Shown piece by piece: positions 36,754-46,146 of a DNA stretch of 64,000 nucleotides. The stretch comes from Thiothrix nivea DSM 5205. Its GTDB lineage: Bacteria > Pseudomonadota > Gammaproteobacteria > Thiotrichales > Thiotrichaceae. Made by a program: the position numbers and the translations under genes. Positions within the stretch are counted from its first letter, which is position 1; every line of letters begins with the position of its first letter. The DNA lies in the NCBI RefSeq assembly GCF_000260135.1, contig NZ_JH651384.1:2880001-2944000 (forward strand). The letters are read 5' to 3'. A model generated the notes under the pieces. It searched no databases. It had not been told where the DNA came from and was given only the letters and a program-made list of their open reading frames with translations.

Positions 36754-38274
36754 ATGCGGATTTTGCAGATTGGCTCAGTCTTACTTCTGTCTTACTCGAT
36801 AGCGGCTTGCAGCCAGCAAAATGTACAACCGGGTACGGCCTATGCGAGTGCGGGTAGCACCCACCCACAGACTGAGCTGTTTGGGGATGAAAAGCAGCAA
36901 CCAGCGGCGCGCCCAAGCAGCCAGGCCAGCCCATCCCGGCAACAGCCATCCTGGTCAAACATTCCGGCCAGCCATTCTGGTGGGCAGTCCAGTGCCCAAA
37001 CCCAGCCTACCCGCCTGGCTTCGGCAGGTGGTGACAAAACCTACCGTGGCCCTGGCCAGCTGAGCCGTCTGCCTGATGCGATTGCTGCCAGCCTGCAATT
37101 ACGCGGCCTGCCGGAACAAAACCTGGGTGCGTATGTGCGCCCTGCCAACGGTGGTCAGCCACTGCTGGCAGCGTATGCCGATACGCCCCGCAACCCGGCT
37201 TCAACCATGAAACTGGTGACTACTTATTCTTCTCTCGGCGTGCTGGGGGCAGACTATCGCTGGCCGACTGAAATTTACACCGCTGGCAATGTCATGGGTG
37301 ATACCCTGCAAGGTGATGTCATCATCAAGGGCTATGGCAACCCGAACTTTAGCGAGGGCGATTTCCGCCAGTTGTTGCAGGCATTACGTGCGCGCGGCAT
37401 CCGTAACATTGCGGGCAATTTCGTCGTCGACAAAACTTACTTCAATGTGCCTTACCAGCCCTCCATTGATGGCAAGGACAATGCCGAGTACAACGCCCAG
37501 CCGGAGGCGCTGCTCTACAACGAGCGCGGCAGTTGCTACGAAATCCGCAACCAGGCGGGGCAGATCCAGCGTATCTGCCCGATTGCCCCGCGCAACAGCA
37601 ATGACCTGAACGCCAACCTGTTTGGCGGCTTCTGGAAACTCTGGGTAGGCGAAATGGGCGGGCGTCTGGGGGGCGGCTTGCAGGTGCGCGCTGCTCCTCA
37701 GGGTGCGCAACTGGTGCATACCCATTACTCCCCGCCGTTGCGTGACGTGATGGTCGAAATCAACAAGGAAAGTAACAACGTCAAGGCGCGCCAGTTGCTG
37801 TTGAGCATGGGGGCAAAACAGTTCGGCGCACCTGGCACGACGCAAAAGGGCGCGGCGGCAGTCGGCCAGTTCCTGGAAAGCCGTGGTTTGCGTTTTTCCA
37901 GCCTGAAGATTGAAAACGGCTCCGGCCTCAGCCGGGTGGAGCGCATTTCCGCCCGTGAAATGGGTGAAATGCTGGTCGACGCTTACAACAGCCCCTACCG
38001 CGATGACCTGATGCGCTCCATGGCTGTGTTGGGGCAGGATGGCACAGTGAAAGGCCGCCTGAAAAACCTGGCCGGGCGCGGTAAGTTCAAAACCGGCACC
38101 TTGCGTAACGTGCGGGCGCTGGCGGGTTACCTGACCGCCGCCAATGGCCAGACCTATGTGGTTTCCCTGTTGCACAATGATGGCAACATCCGCGCCAGCG
38201 CCAAAGAGGCGCATGATGACTTGGTTGAATGGGTCTACTTCGGTGGCCGGAACGGCTTCTCCAGCTTGCAATAA
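36754..38274 (+). CDS. dacB: D-alanyl-D-alanine carboxypeptidase/endopeptidase (PBP4 family)
   Basis: The product is 506 residues. The three penicillin-binding motifs are intact: STMK at 150-153, SNN at 340-342 and KTG at 446-448. The N-terminus has a lipoprotein signal with Cys19 (SIAACSQ), followed by a low-complexity Gln/Ser/Pro segment to about residue 95, so it should be a membrane-tethered lipoprotein facing the periplasm. It trims or cleaves peptidoglycan cross-links. A lipidated PBP4 is a small departure from the soluble Escherichia coli form. Confidence 0.92.
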   Translation: MRILQIGSVLLLSYSIAACSQQNVQPGTAYASAGSTHPQTELFGDEKQQPAARPSSQASPSRQQPSWSNIPASHSGGQSSAQTQPTRLASAGGDKTYRGPGQLSRLPDAIAASLQLRGLPEQNLGAYVRPANGGQPLLAAYADTPRNPASTMKLVTTYSSLGVLGADYRWPTEIYTAGNVMGDTLQGDVIIKGYGNPNFSEGDFRQLLQALRARGIRNIAGNFVVDKTYFNVPYQPSIDGKDNAEYNAQPEALLYNERGSCYEIRNQAGQIQRICPIAPRNSNDLNANLFGGFWKLWVGEMGGRLGGGLQVRAAPQGAQLVHTHYSPPLRDVMVEINKESNNVKARQLLLSMGAKQFGAPGTTQKGAAAVGQFLESRGLRFSSLKIENGSGLSRVERISAREMGEMLVDAYNSPYRDDLMRSMAVLGQDGTVKGRLKNLAGRGKFKTGTLRNVRALAGYLTAANGQTYVVSLLHNDGNIRASAKEAHDDLVEWVYFGGRNGFSSLQ

Positions 38275-38292
38275 CCCAGGGTTGGCACAAGT

Positions 38293-38326
38293 AACAGGAA
38301 AACCCGCTTCGGCGGGTTTTCCTGTT
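38293..38326 (+). terminator. Strong Rho-independent terminator after dacB
   Basis: A 15-bp perfect stem closed by a TTCG tetraloop (AACAGGAAAACCCGC / GCGGGTTTTCCTGTT) lies 19 bases after the dacB stop and is followed by TTTTGC. Confidence 0.9.
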
Positions 38327-38481
38327 TTGCTGATATTCTGGTCAAAAAATAAGTGTCAACCCTAATCCGCATTGTCCAGAAACTGACAACGCCACAGCTG
38401 CGCCGGGCGAGGTTTGTACCTATAATTCCGTGAGGGGTAAATCCATGGGATTGCCAGTAACATCAAACGGATAAATGGATT

Positions 38482-41400
38482 ATGAAAAAAACGCCAGCCC
38501 AGCAACCGCAGGAACCTCAGCAGGAGCTGATTATCGTCGGGATCGGCGCATCCGCTGGTGGCTTGGAAGCCTTGCGCACCCTGGTTCCTGACCTGCCCTG
38601 CCACCCCAAAGTGGTGTACGTACTGGCACAGCATCTCGACCCCAAGCACAGTAGTATGCTGGCTTCCATCCTCGCCCGTGAAACCACCATGTCAGTAGAA
38701 GAGGTCGAGCAGAACCAGGAACTACAAGGCGGTAAATTCTACATCGTCCCCCCAGCCATGGATGCCATGTATTCCCATGGCCGCATCCACCTGGAAAAAG
38801 CCGTGGGCATAGGCCCCAAGCCTTCCATCGACCGTTTCTTCTTCACCCTGTCTGAAAACCACGGTGAACGCAGCATTGGTATCATCCTCTCCGGCACTGG
38901 CACTGACGGGGCGCACGGCATCCGCGCCATCAAGGCGGAAGGTGGCATCACCATTGCCCAACAGGAATCCACCGCCAAATTCAGCAATATGCCGCATGCC
39001 GCCATCGGCACCGGGCAGGTCGACCTGATCCTGCCACCGGACGCCATTGCCCGCAAAATCCAGGATTTCATCGACCAGCCCGGCAATATGCTGCAATTGG
39101 CGCAACAGGCCACCGCCGATGGTGAGGATGAAATCGCTGAAATCCTGCTGTTGCTGTTACGCCAGACCAACAGCGATTTCCGCGACTACAAACGCGCCAC
39201 CTTGCTACGGCGGCTGGAACGGCGCATGACCGTCCACAAGTGCAAGGAATTGCACGAATACGTGGAACTGTTGCATCAGCGCCCGGAAGAGCTGTACGAG
39301 CTGCACAATGACATCCTGATTTCCGTCACCAGCTTTTTCCGCGACCCAGACGCCTTCCAGAGCTTGCGCAACTGCCTGCCGGGGCTGCTCCAGTCGAAGG
39401 ATTCCGGCGAAATCCGCATCTGGGTAGCAGGCTGCGCCACTGGCGAGGAAGCTTACAGCATCGCCATTATGCTGGCGGAATTTCTGGGCAGCCGCATGGC
39501 CGCGTACAAAATCCAGATTTTTGGTACTGACCTGTATGAGGGGGTGCTTTCCATCGCCCGTCAGGGGATTTATCCCAAGACTGCGCTGGATGACATTCCC
39601 CCCCATCTGGTAGATAAATATTTCTCACAAAAGGATGGTTCCTTCCAACTGGTATCGCAAATTCGCAGCATGGTGGTGTTCGCCAAGCACAACTTGGTGT
39701 GCGACCCACCGTTTTCCAACCTGAATCTGGTCAGTTGCCGCAATGTGCTGATTTATTTCAACCAGAACCTGCAAAAGAACATACTGGACACCTTCCACTA
39801 TGCGCTCAAGCCGGGTGGCCTGCTATTCCTAGGTAAGTCGGAAACGGTGGGTGAAAGCGAAAACATGTTCGCCACCGTTGACCGCAAGGCGCGCATCTAC
39901 CGCCAGCGGGATGAGGTCAAGGGTCGCCTGCCACTGTTGTTGCACAACCGCAATTTGGCTTCCGCCACCATGCGCCCCACCAGTGGCCAGCCCAAGAAAC
40001 GGCTCAGCCTGAAAGACGCCCTCGACAAACTGCTTGCTAAAGCCTACAACCCGCGCTGTCTATTGCTGAACGACCGTCATGAGGTGGTATATTTGCAAGG
40101 CAACCTGACTCCGTTCCTGAGCTTTCCGGATGGGCAAATGGGTGCCAATATCATCGACCTGATCCATGAAAAACTGCGTCAGGATATGCGCGGCCTGCTA
40201 TACCGCGCCAAGGATGCTACCGACGAGGCGACCGTTAGCCGCCCGATCCTGATGGGAGTGGATGGCAAGCAGCAAAGCGTGCGCTTGCGCCTGCGCAATT
40301 TCCTCAATACCGACACCACCGAGTATGCGCTGATCCTGGTTATTTTCGAGACTATGGTGCAGGAGCCTTCCACCCCACCTATTGACGCTTTTGACCTGGA
40401 TGAAGCCGCTATCGCCCGCATCCGCGAGATGGAAGACGAGCTGCGCGATACCCGCGAAAGCCTCCAGACCACCATTGAGGAATTGGAAACTTCCAACGAA
40501 GAGCTGCAATCCACCTTCGAGGAAGCCCAGTCGACCAACGAGGAGCTGTTCACCACCACCGAGGAATTGCAGACCTCCAACGAAGAGCTGCAATCCACTA
40601 ACGAGGAGTTGCGCACGGTCAATCAGGAACTGAGCGTCAAGAGCAGCGAGGTGGAAGCCGCCAACCGTGGGCTGAAACAGGCCAACCTGCAATTGCAGGA
40701 AACCAACGAGCAGCTTTCCCACGAAATCAGCGAACGCAGCCGTATCCAGAAGCAACTGGACGAGGAGCGCGGCAAGCTGGCCGCCATTTTTGAAATGCAA
40801 CCTACCTGGGTCAATATTTGCAAGCTGGACGGAACCATTGTCGAGGTTAACCCTGCCGCCGTGAGGATCATGGAAGCTGCGAGCAAGGAAGAGATTGTCG
40901 GCAAACGGATGAATGATTTCGCCACGCCGGAATCCAAACCCATGCTGGAAAATTGTTTGGCGATGGTCAACAAGGGCAGCAACTTCCGCGAGGAAAGCGT
41001 CGAGATCATTACCTTCAAAGGCAACCACCGCTTCCTGGAACTCAATTCCACCGTGATGGCAGACCGTAAAGGCGAGCAAATGATCGTCTCGGTGATCAGC
41101 GACCAGACCGTGCGCATCCGTTCGCAGGCATTCGCCCAGGAGCGCCAGCAGGAGCTTGCCCACATCATGCGCCTCAACACGCTGGGGGAAATGGCTTCCG
41201 GCTTGGCTCACGAACTCAACCAGCCGCTGTCGGCCATTGCCAGTTACATCCAGGGCTGCCGCCACCGCATGGCGCGCGGGGAATGCGACCCCCAAAGCCT
41301 CAGCGACGTGATGGATCTGGCGGGGGAACAAATCCGCCGCGCCGGGGAAATCCTGCGCCACACCCAGAATTTCACCCGCAAAGACCGCCCGCATGAAATG

Positions 41401-41871
41401 GCCGACAATAACCTCAACCAGATCGTGCATGATACCGTAAACCTGCTGCAAACCACCGCCCAGTTCCGTCGGGTCGATCTGGTGCTAGAGCTGGATGAAA
41501 ATCTGCCAGCCGTGCATTGCAACCCGATCCAGATCGAACAGGTGCTGATCAACTTGGTCAAGAATGCAGTGGATGCTTCCGAATCCGACCCGGATGCCCT
41601 GCCTTATGTACGCATCCGCAGCCATCAGCTGGATAAGGAAACCATCCAGGTACAGGTGATCGACAAAGGTACGGGGTTGACGGATGCCGACCCCAACAAG
41701 GTTTTCAAACCGTTTTACACCACCAAAACCAATGGGATGGGCATGGGCTTGTCGGTCAGCCATTCCATCATTGAAGCCCATGGCGGCAAACTGGAGGCCA
41801 GCAGCAACCTGAAGCGCGGGACTACCTTCAGTTTCACCCTGCCGGCTGTGCAACGGAAAGCGGCCAAATGA
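38482..41871 (+). CDS. CheB-CheR-PAS-histidine kinase fusion protein
   Basis: The product is 1,129 residues. Domains in order: CheB methylesterase (GIGASAGGLEAL near 16, AQHLDPKH, SGTGTDGAHG), CheR methyltransferase (RATLLRRLERRM near 240, WVAGCATGEEAYSIA near 315), a long Glu-rich coiled coil (about 650-770, repeated TSNEELQST units), a PAS domain (about 770-870), and a histidine kinase with LAHELNQPLSAIASYIQG near 910 and ATPase motifs NLVKNAVDA, GTGL and GMGMGLSVSHSII. It should methylate and sense in one protein, then signal to the FixJ-type regulator, with which it overlaps by 4 bases. Confidence 0.92.
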   Translation: MKKTPAQQPQEPQQELIIVGIGASAGGLEALRTLVPDLPCHPKVVYVLAQHLDPKHSSMLASILARETTMSVEEVEQNQELQGGKFYIVPPAMDAMYSHGRIHLEKAVGIGPKPSIDRFFFTLSENHGERSIGIILSGTGTDGAHGIRAIKAEGGITIAQQESTAKFSNMPHAAIGTGQVDLILPPDAIARKIQDFIDQPGNMLQLAQQATADGEDEIAEILLLLLRQTNSDFRDYKRATLLRRLERRMTVHKCKELHEYVELLHQRPEELYELHNDILISVTSFFRDPDAFQSLRNCLPGLLQSKDSGEIRIWVAGCATGEEAYSIAIMLAEFLGSRMAAYKIQIFGTDLYEGVLSIARQGIYPKTALDDIPPHLVDKYFSQKDGSFQLVSQIRSMVVFAKHNLVCDPPFSNLNLVSCRNVLIYFNQNLQKNILDTFHYALKPGGLLFLGKSETVGESENMFATVDRKARIYRQRDEVKGRLPLLLHNRNLASATMRPTSGQPKKRLSLKDALDKLLAKAYNPRCLLLNDRHEVVYLQGNLTPFLSFPDGQMGANIIDLIHEKLRQDMRGLLYRAKDATDEATVSRPILMGVDGKQQSVRLRLRNFLNTDTTEYALILVIFETMVQEPSTPPIDAFDLDEAAIARIREMEDELRDTRESLQTTIEELETSNEELQSTFEEAQSTNEELFTTTEELQTSNEELQSTNEELRTVNQELSVKSSEVEAANRGLKQANLQLQETNEQLSHEISERSRIQKQLDEERGKLAAIFEMQPTWVNICKLDGTIVEVNPAAVRIMEAASKEEIVGKRMNDFATPESKPMLENCLAMVNKGSNFREESVEIITFKGNHRFLELNSTVMADRKGEQMIVSVISDQTVRIRSQAFAQERQQELAHIMRLNTLGEMASGLAHELNQPLSAIASYIQGCRHRMARGECDPQSLSDVMDLAGEQIRRAGEILRHTQNFTRKDRPHEMADNNLNQIVHDTVNLLQTTAQFRRVDLVLELDENLPAVHCNPIQIEQVLINLVKNAVDASESDPDALPYVRIRSHQLDKETIQVQVIDKGTGLTDADPNKVFKPFYTTKTNGMGMGLSVSHSIIEAHGGKLEASSNLKRGTTFSFTLPAVQRKAAK

Positions 41872-42479
41872 ATTTCGAGCCAACCGTTTTCGTGATTGAT
41901 GATGACCCGGCGGTGCGCAACGCCATGCGCTTCCTGCTGGAGTCGGTACAGATGAACGTGCAGACGTTTGCTTCTGCCGAGCAGTTCCTGCAAACCTATA
42001 CGGTGCACATGATCGGTTGCGCGGTGGTGGATGTGCGGATGCCGGGCATGAGTGGCTTGCAACTGCAACAGCGCCTGATCCAGCAAGCTTTTTCCCTGCC
42101 GATGATTTTCATTACTGGGCATGGGGATGTGCCGCTGGCGGTGCGTGCCATGCAGAACGGTGCAGCGCATTTTCTGGAAAAGCCGCTGGATGACCAGTTG
42201 CTGTTGGATGCCATCAACGCGGCACTGGCGCAGGATAAAATCAACCAGCAAAAACGCCTGCAACTGATGACGATCCAGGCACGTCTGGCCAACCTGACCG
42301 AGCGCGAACATCAGGTTTTCACTCTGGTTATCGACAAGACTCCTAGCAAGCAGATTGCCGAAAAACTGGGAATCAGCCTGAAAACTGTCGAGTACCACCG
42401 CGCCCGCATGATGGAAAAGATGCACGCGGATTCCATTCTGGATTTGCTGGAAATGACCAGGGATGCGCGTTTAATATGA
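41868..42479 (+). CDS. FixJ-family response regulator
   Basis: The product is 203 residues. It has a receiver domain (VIDDDPAVRNAMRFLLES, phosphoacceptor Asp in VVDVRMPGMSG, about residue 55, and the conserved Lys in FLEKPL) and a LuxR-type helix-turn-helix (LTEREHQVFTLVIDKTPSKQIAEKLGISLKTVEYHRARMMEKM). It is the expected output partner of the fusion kinase, with translational coupling through ATGA. Confidence 0.92.
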   Translation: MNFEPTVFVIDDDPAVRNAMRFLLESVQMNVQTFASAEQFLQTYTVHMIGCAVVDVRMPGMSGLQLQQRLIQQAFSLPMIFITGHGDVPLAVRAMQNGAAHFLEKPLDDQLLLDAINAALAQDKINQQKRLQLMTIQARLANLTEREHQVFTLVIDKTPSKQIAEKLGISLKTVEYHRARMMEKMHADSILDLLEMTRDARLI

Positions 42480-42522
42480 TAATGAAAAATTGTAGACGGT
42501 GCGCCTGCACGAGGAATTGCTG

Positions 42523-42891
42523 ATGAATCACCATTACCTGTCTGTTTGTGCCGCTGCTGCCTTGTTGCTGGCAGGATGCGCCAGCGTCCCACCGGAGGAA
42601 CAGCTTAACCGTGAAATGGCCGGGGTCAGCGGCAAATCGCCTATCTTCGCCGCCGGTTATCGTGACGGATGCCAAAGCGGCCTGTCAGCAGGCGGCAACC
42701 GGGCGTTTGCCTACGCCAAGGATCTGGGCAAGATCAGCAACGCCGAGTACAAGCTCGGCTGGGAAGACGGTTTCCGCATTTGCCAGTCACGCCAAGTGCA
42801 GCGCAACAACGAGCGTAACGGCTATGACGGTTTCGGCTCCCCTTACTCTTGGTTCCCGCGCACGGGCGTGACCATTGGGGTGGAACTTTAA
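42523..42891 (+). CDS. Small lipoprotein of unknown function
   Basis: The product is 122 residues with a lipoprotein signal (LLLAGC, Cys about 19). The mature part has two GY/GW-x-x-G-C/F motifs (AAGYRDGCQSGLS, KLGWEDGFRICQS), a pattern seen in small outer-membrane-associated lipoproteins. GAGGAA lies upstream of ATG 42523; an earlier in-frame start at 42499 lacks one. The stop overlaps the convergent globin gene by a few bases. Confidence 0.78.
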   Translation: MNHHYLSVCAAAALLLAGCASVPPEEQLNREMAGVSGKSPIFAAGYRDGCQSGLSAGGNRAFAYAKDLGKISNAEYKLGWEDGFRICQSRQVQRNNERNGYDGFGSPYSWFPRTGVTIGVEL

Positions 42892-43496
42892 GGCTTGCGG
42901 TAAGCCTTGGCCAGATTGTCGAACAGCACCCGGCTCATGCCGGTGATCTTGAGGAAGTTTTCCAGCTCAGCCGCCAAGGTGGAGGATTGGTAAGATTCCT
43001 GCATGACCAGTAGGGAAAAACCGGTGGCGGCATTCAGAGCCTGGGAGGCTTTGACCAGCATGTCCGGGTCGTGGGAATACAATTCACCAAAGATGCGGAT
43101 CATTTCTGACTGGATGATGACCATTGCGCCCGCCATGAATTCGACAGGCAGTTTCACTTTCACGTGCACATCGCCGACATGGTAGAGCTTTTGGGTGTAG
43201 GCCTCGCCAAAATCGCTGGTGAACAGTTCATGCAACCAGTTGACGTGGGTTTTTTTCAAACCTTCGATGCGGCCTTCCAGAAAGTTGGCGGTTTTGGGGA
43301 TGTCATGTAAGCGAGCATAAAAAATGTCTGTCACTTCCTGCAAACGGTCGCTGACAGCGGGGTAGATTTGGTGCAGGGTTGCAATTTTGCCGTCATCCAG
43401 TCCGGAGAACTGCTTGGAATAGGTGCATAGGGCTTGGGTATCAATAGGCTGCATATTTTTTATCACTACAGGTTGTTTGCGTACCGAAACGAGCAT
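42888..43496 (-). CDS. Globin-sensor (protoglobin) domain protein
   Basis: The product is 202 residues, or 188 if it starts at the later ATG 43454. It is a single globin-coupled sensor domain with the haem-proximal His in YHVGDVHVKVKLP and the preceding VTDIFYARLHDIPKTANFLEG helix. Such domains sense oxygen and are usually fused to a signalling domain. Here no partner domain follows, so it may act as a standalone oxygen or gas-binding protein. Confidence 0.82.
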   Translation of the reverse strand: MLVSVRKQPVVIKNMQPIDTQALCTYSKQFSGLDDGKIATLHQIYPAVSDRLQEVTDIFYARLHDIPKTANFLEGRIEGLKKTHVNWLHELFTSDFGEAYTQKLYHVGDVHVKVKLPVEFMAGAMVIIQSEMIRIFGELYSHDPDMLVKASQALNAATGFSLLVMQESYQSSTLAAELENFLKITGMSRVLFDNLAKAYRKP

Positions 43497-43587
43497 CCAC
43501 TGCTCTAGCCAGGTGACAGTAATACTTTTTTGCGCAAATCACCAATTTTTTCCGCTAGTCGGTCATAACACCAACTCATTGCCAGTG

Positions 43588-44139
43588 TTAGCCGGAACGT
43601 ATCAGGTGCAGGAATTCCTGCCGGGTACGCGGGTTATCGCGGAATTCGCCCAGCATCATGGAGGATACTGTCCACGAATGTTGTTTCTGTACGCCGCGCA
43701 TCATCATGCAGAAGTGCTGCGCCTCGATCACCACGCCTACGCCAGCAGCACCCGTTACTTGCTGGATGGCTTCGGCAATCTGCTTGGTCAGGTTTTCCTG
43801 GATTTGCAGGCGGCGGGCGAACATGTCGCTAATGCGCGCAATCTTCGACAGGCCAATCACTTTGCCTTGTGGCAGGTAGGCGACGTGCGCCTTGCCTACG
43901 AATGGCAACAGGTGGTGTTCGCACAGGGAGTAGAGTTCGATGTCCTTGACGATCACCATTTCGTCGTTGTCGGAGTCGAAAATGGCTCCGTTAACGATGT
44001 CTTCCAGCGATTGCTGATACCCCTGGGTGAGGAAGCTGAAGGCTTTGGCGGCCCGTTCCGGTGTTTTTTGCAGGCCGTCACGCTGTACGTCTTCGCCGAT
44101 GTTGGTAATCAGTTCCGCGTAAAGTTTGCTAGTGTCCAT
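43588..44139 (-). CDS. folE: GTP cyclohydrolase I
   Basis: The product is 183 residues, the usual length for FolE. Zinc ligand and catalytic segments are visible: [51 protein letters not shown], and [17 protein letters not shown]. It makes 7,8-dihydroneopterin triphosphate for folate or tetrahydrobiopterin synthesis. It is transcribed with or near asnB but separated by 212 bases. Confidence 0.93.
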   Translation of the reverse strand: MDTSKLYAELITNIGEDVQRDGLQKTPERAAKAFSFLTQGYQQSLEDIVNGAIFDSDNDEMVIVKDIELYSLCEHHLLPFVGKAHVAYLPQGKVIGLSKIARISDMFARRLQIQENLTKQIAEAIQQVTGAAGVGVVIEAQHFCMMMRGVQKQHSWTVSSMMLGEFRDNPRTRQEFLHLIRSG

Positions 44140-44230
44140 GGGGTTGTTATTGTCCTGTCAGTTGCTTTCCTGTTGAAGATAGGCTGCTTATGTGTGGCTG
44201 GCAAATAGGGGGGGAAATTATCTGCTTATT

Positions 44231-44243
44231 GGGGGGGGGGGGG
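44231..44243. repeat. G13 homopolymer
   Basis: Thirteen consecutive G bases lie just before the inverted repeat upstream of folE. Tracts of this length are prone to slippage and also to sequencing error. Confidence 0.8.
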
Positions 44244-44246
44244 CGC

Positions 44247-44340
44247 GCAGCTTGAGGGGGAGTTCCATTCTTCCGCCTGCGTCAACTCGCTGCGCTCAGA
44301 CAAAACTACGGCTACAGAATGAAACTCCCCCTCAAGCTGC
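44247..44340. repeat. Long inverted repeat between folE and asnB
   Basis: Arms of 25 bp (44247-44271 and 44316-44340) match at 24 positions around a 44-base centre. They begin GCAGCTTGAGGGGGAGTT on the plus strand. It lies just after the minus-strand asnB stop, so it could terminate asnB transcription. Its length and central sequence also fit a dispersed palindromic element. Confidence 0.75.
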
Positions 44341-44351
44341 TTTGTGCGGGT

Positions 44352-46127
44352 TTACAGGCTGTGCTGCTGCAACCACATTTCCAGCAGCGCCATGTGCCAC
44401 AGCTTGCTGCCTTGGATGCGCGTCAGATGGCTTTCCGGCGAGGCCAGTACTTTGTCGATGTAGTTGCGCTGGAATAGCCCGCGTTCGCGGCACGCTTGTG
44501 CATCCAGCAAATCGCGCATCATGTCGAGGAATTCGCCGCGCACAAACTTGAGCGCAGGCACGGGGAAATAGCCTTTCGGGCGGTCGATCACGCTATCGGG
44601 AACCCGTCCGCGCGCAATCTTTTTCAGCACATATTTGCCACCATCACGTAGCTTGAGTTCCGGCGGCATTTGCGCGGCCAGTTCCACTAATTCGTGGTCG
44701 AGGAATGGCACCCTCGCTTCCAAGCCCCAGGCCATGGTCATGTTGTCCACGCGCTTGACTGGATCGTCAACGATGAAAGTGGTCACGTCAGCACGTAGCA
44801 CAGCATCCAGCGTTTCTTCTGCATCCGGCGATTCCAGCAGTTCGCGCACCCGTTCGCTGGTGTAGTCGCGGGTCTGGAAAGCCGGTTGCAGCATGTCGGC
44901 CATTTCGCTGTGATCACGGTCGAAATAGTACGGGGCAAGGCGTTGCAGCATGTCGGGGTTGGTGTCGGCTTGCGCCTGCGGATACCAGAAATAGCCGCCG
45001 AACACTTCATCCGCCCCTTGCCCGGATTGCACCACCTTCACATGCTGGGAAACCTGTTCCGACAGCAGGTAGAAACCGATTGCATCCTGCCCGAACATGG
45101 GTTCTGCCATATTGGCCACAGCTTCCGGCAGACGCAGCAAAGTCTGTTCGTTGGGGATGTGGAACTTATGGTGGGTCGGGCGGAAACGTTCCACCACCGC
45201 GTCGGAGTATTCGTACTCGCTGCCTTTTTCCTCCGGCTGGTCGTCGAAACCGATGGTGAAGGTGCGGATGTCCTGAATGCCGATTTCATCCAGCAGCGCC
45301 ACCAGCAGGCTGGAATCCAGCCCGCCGGAGAGCAGCACGCCTACTGGCACGTCAGCAATGTTGTTACGGCGGCGCACGGCGGTTTTCAGCGCGTCGTGGA
45401 TGCCTTCGATCCATTCCTGTTCGGAACGCGGTTCGCTTGGGCGGCGCGCAACCAGATTCCAGTAGCGTTTTAGCTCCTGCCTGCCATCGGCGTGGATGGT
45501 CAGGGAATGCGCTGGTTGCAGCTTGCGGACGCCATTCAGCACCGTGCGCGGTGCAGGTACGACTGCGTGCAGCGAAAACAGGTTGTGGATGGCCAGCGGG
45601 TCAAGTGACGTATCAATGCCGGGCGTGGTCAGCAGCGCCTGCGTGTTGGAAGCGAAACGGAAGCTCTTGCCATCGGCAGCGTAGTACAGCGGCTTGATGC
45701 CCATGCGGTCGCGGGCGAGGAACAGCGTGTGCTTTTTCATGTCCCACACCGCGAAGGCGAACATGCCCAGCAGGTGTTTGGGCGCGTCTTCCCCCCATTC
45801 TGCGTAGGCTTTGAGAATGACCTCGGTGTCGCCTTCGGAGAAGAAATGGTGGCCACGCGCTTTCAGTTCCGCCCGCAATTCCGGGTGGTTGTAGATCGTG
45901 CCGTTGAATACCAGCGCGAGTCCGGATTCCGCATCCACCATTGGCTGGCTGGACTTGTACGACAAGTCGATGATGGCAAGGCGGCGGTGGCCGAATGCCA
46001 GCGCACCGTCGGAAAAGCTGCCCGCGTGGTCGGGGCCGCGCTTTTCCAGCTTCGCCATCATGGCGTTGAGGTAACGCAGTTCGGGGAGTTGGCCGTCGAG
46101 ACGTAGTTCACCGCAGATTCCGCACAT
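44352..46127 (-). CDS. N-acetylglutaminylglutamine-type amidotransferase (AsnB family)
   Basis: The product is 591 residues. It has an N-terminal class II glutaminase (catalytic Cys2 after Met, MCGICGELRLDG) and a synthetase domain with the PP-loop LLSGGLDSSLLVALL. Several blocks are shared with the amidotransferase of N-acetylglutaminylglutamine amide synthesis: AEPMFGQDAIGFYLLSEQVS, KVVQSGQGADEVFGGYFWYP, VDNMTMAWGLEARVPFLDHELVELA and KGYFPVPALKFV. That product is an osmoprotectant dipeptide. The matching synthetase gene is not in the window, so plain asparagine synthase remains possible. Confidence 0.78.
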   Translation of the reverse strand: MCGICGELRLDGQLPELRYLNAMMAKLEKRGPDHAGSFSDGALAFGHRRLAIIDLSYKSSQPMVDAESGLALVFNGTIYNHPELRAELKARGHHFFSEGDTEVILKAYAEWGEDAPKHLLGMFAFAVWDMKKHTLFLARDRMGIKPLYYAADGKSFRFASNTQALLTTPGIDTSLDPLAIHNLFSLHAVVPAPRTVLNGVRKLQPAHSLTIHADGRQELKRYWNLVARRPSEPRSEQEWIEGIHDALKTAVRRRNNIADVPVGVLLSGGLDSSLLVALLDEIGIQDIRTFTIGFDDQPEEKGSEYEYSDAVVERFRPTHHKFHIPNEQTLLRLPEAVANMAEPMFGQDAIGFYLLSEQVSQHVKVVQSGQGADEVFGGYFWYPQAQADTNPDMLQRLAPYYFDRDHSEMADMLQPAFQTRDYTSERVRELLESPDAEETLDAVLRADVTTFIVDDPVKRVDNMTMAWGLEARVPFLDHELVELAAQMPPELKLRDGGKYVLKKIARGRVPDSVIDRPKGYFPVPALKFVRGEFLDMMRDLLDAQACRERGLFQRNYIDKVLASPESHLTRIQGSKLWHMALLEMWLQQHSL

Positions 46128-46146
46128 TAGCTTGTTTCCTTGTTGG

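Noticed and set aside
40198-41451. A 417-codon open frame on the minus strand opposite the kinase fusion gene
   Set aside because: It is a mirror of the Glu-rich coiled coil repeats and has no start site support.
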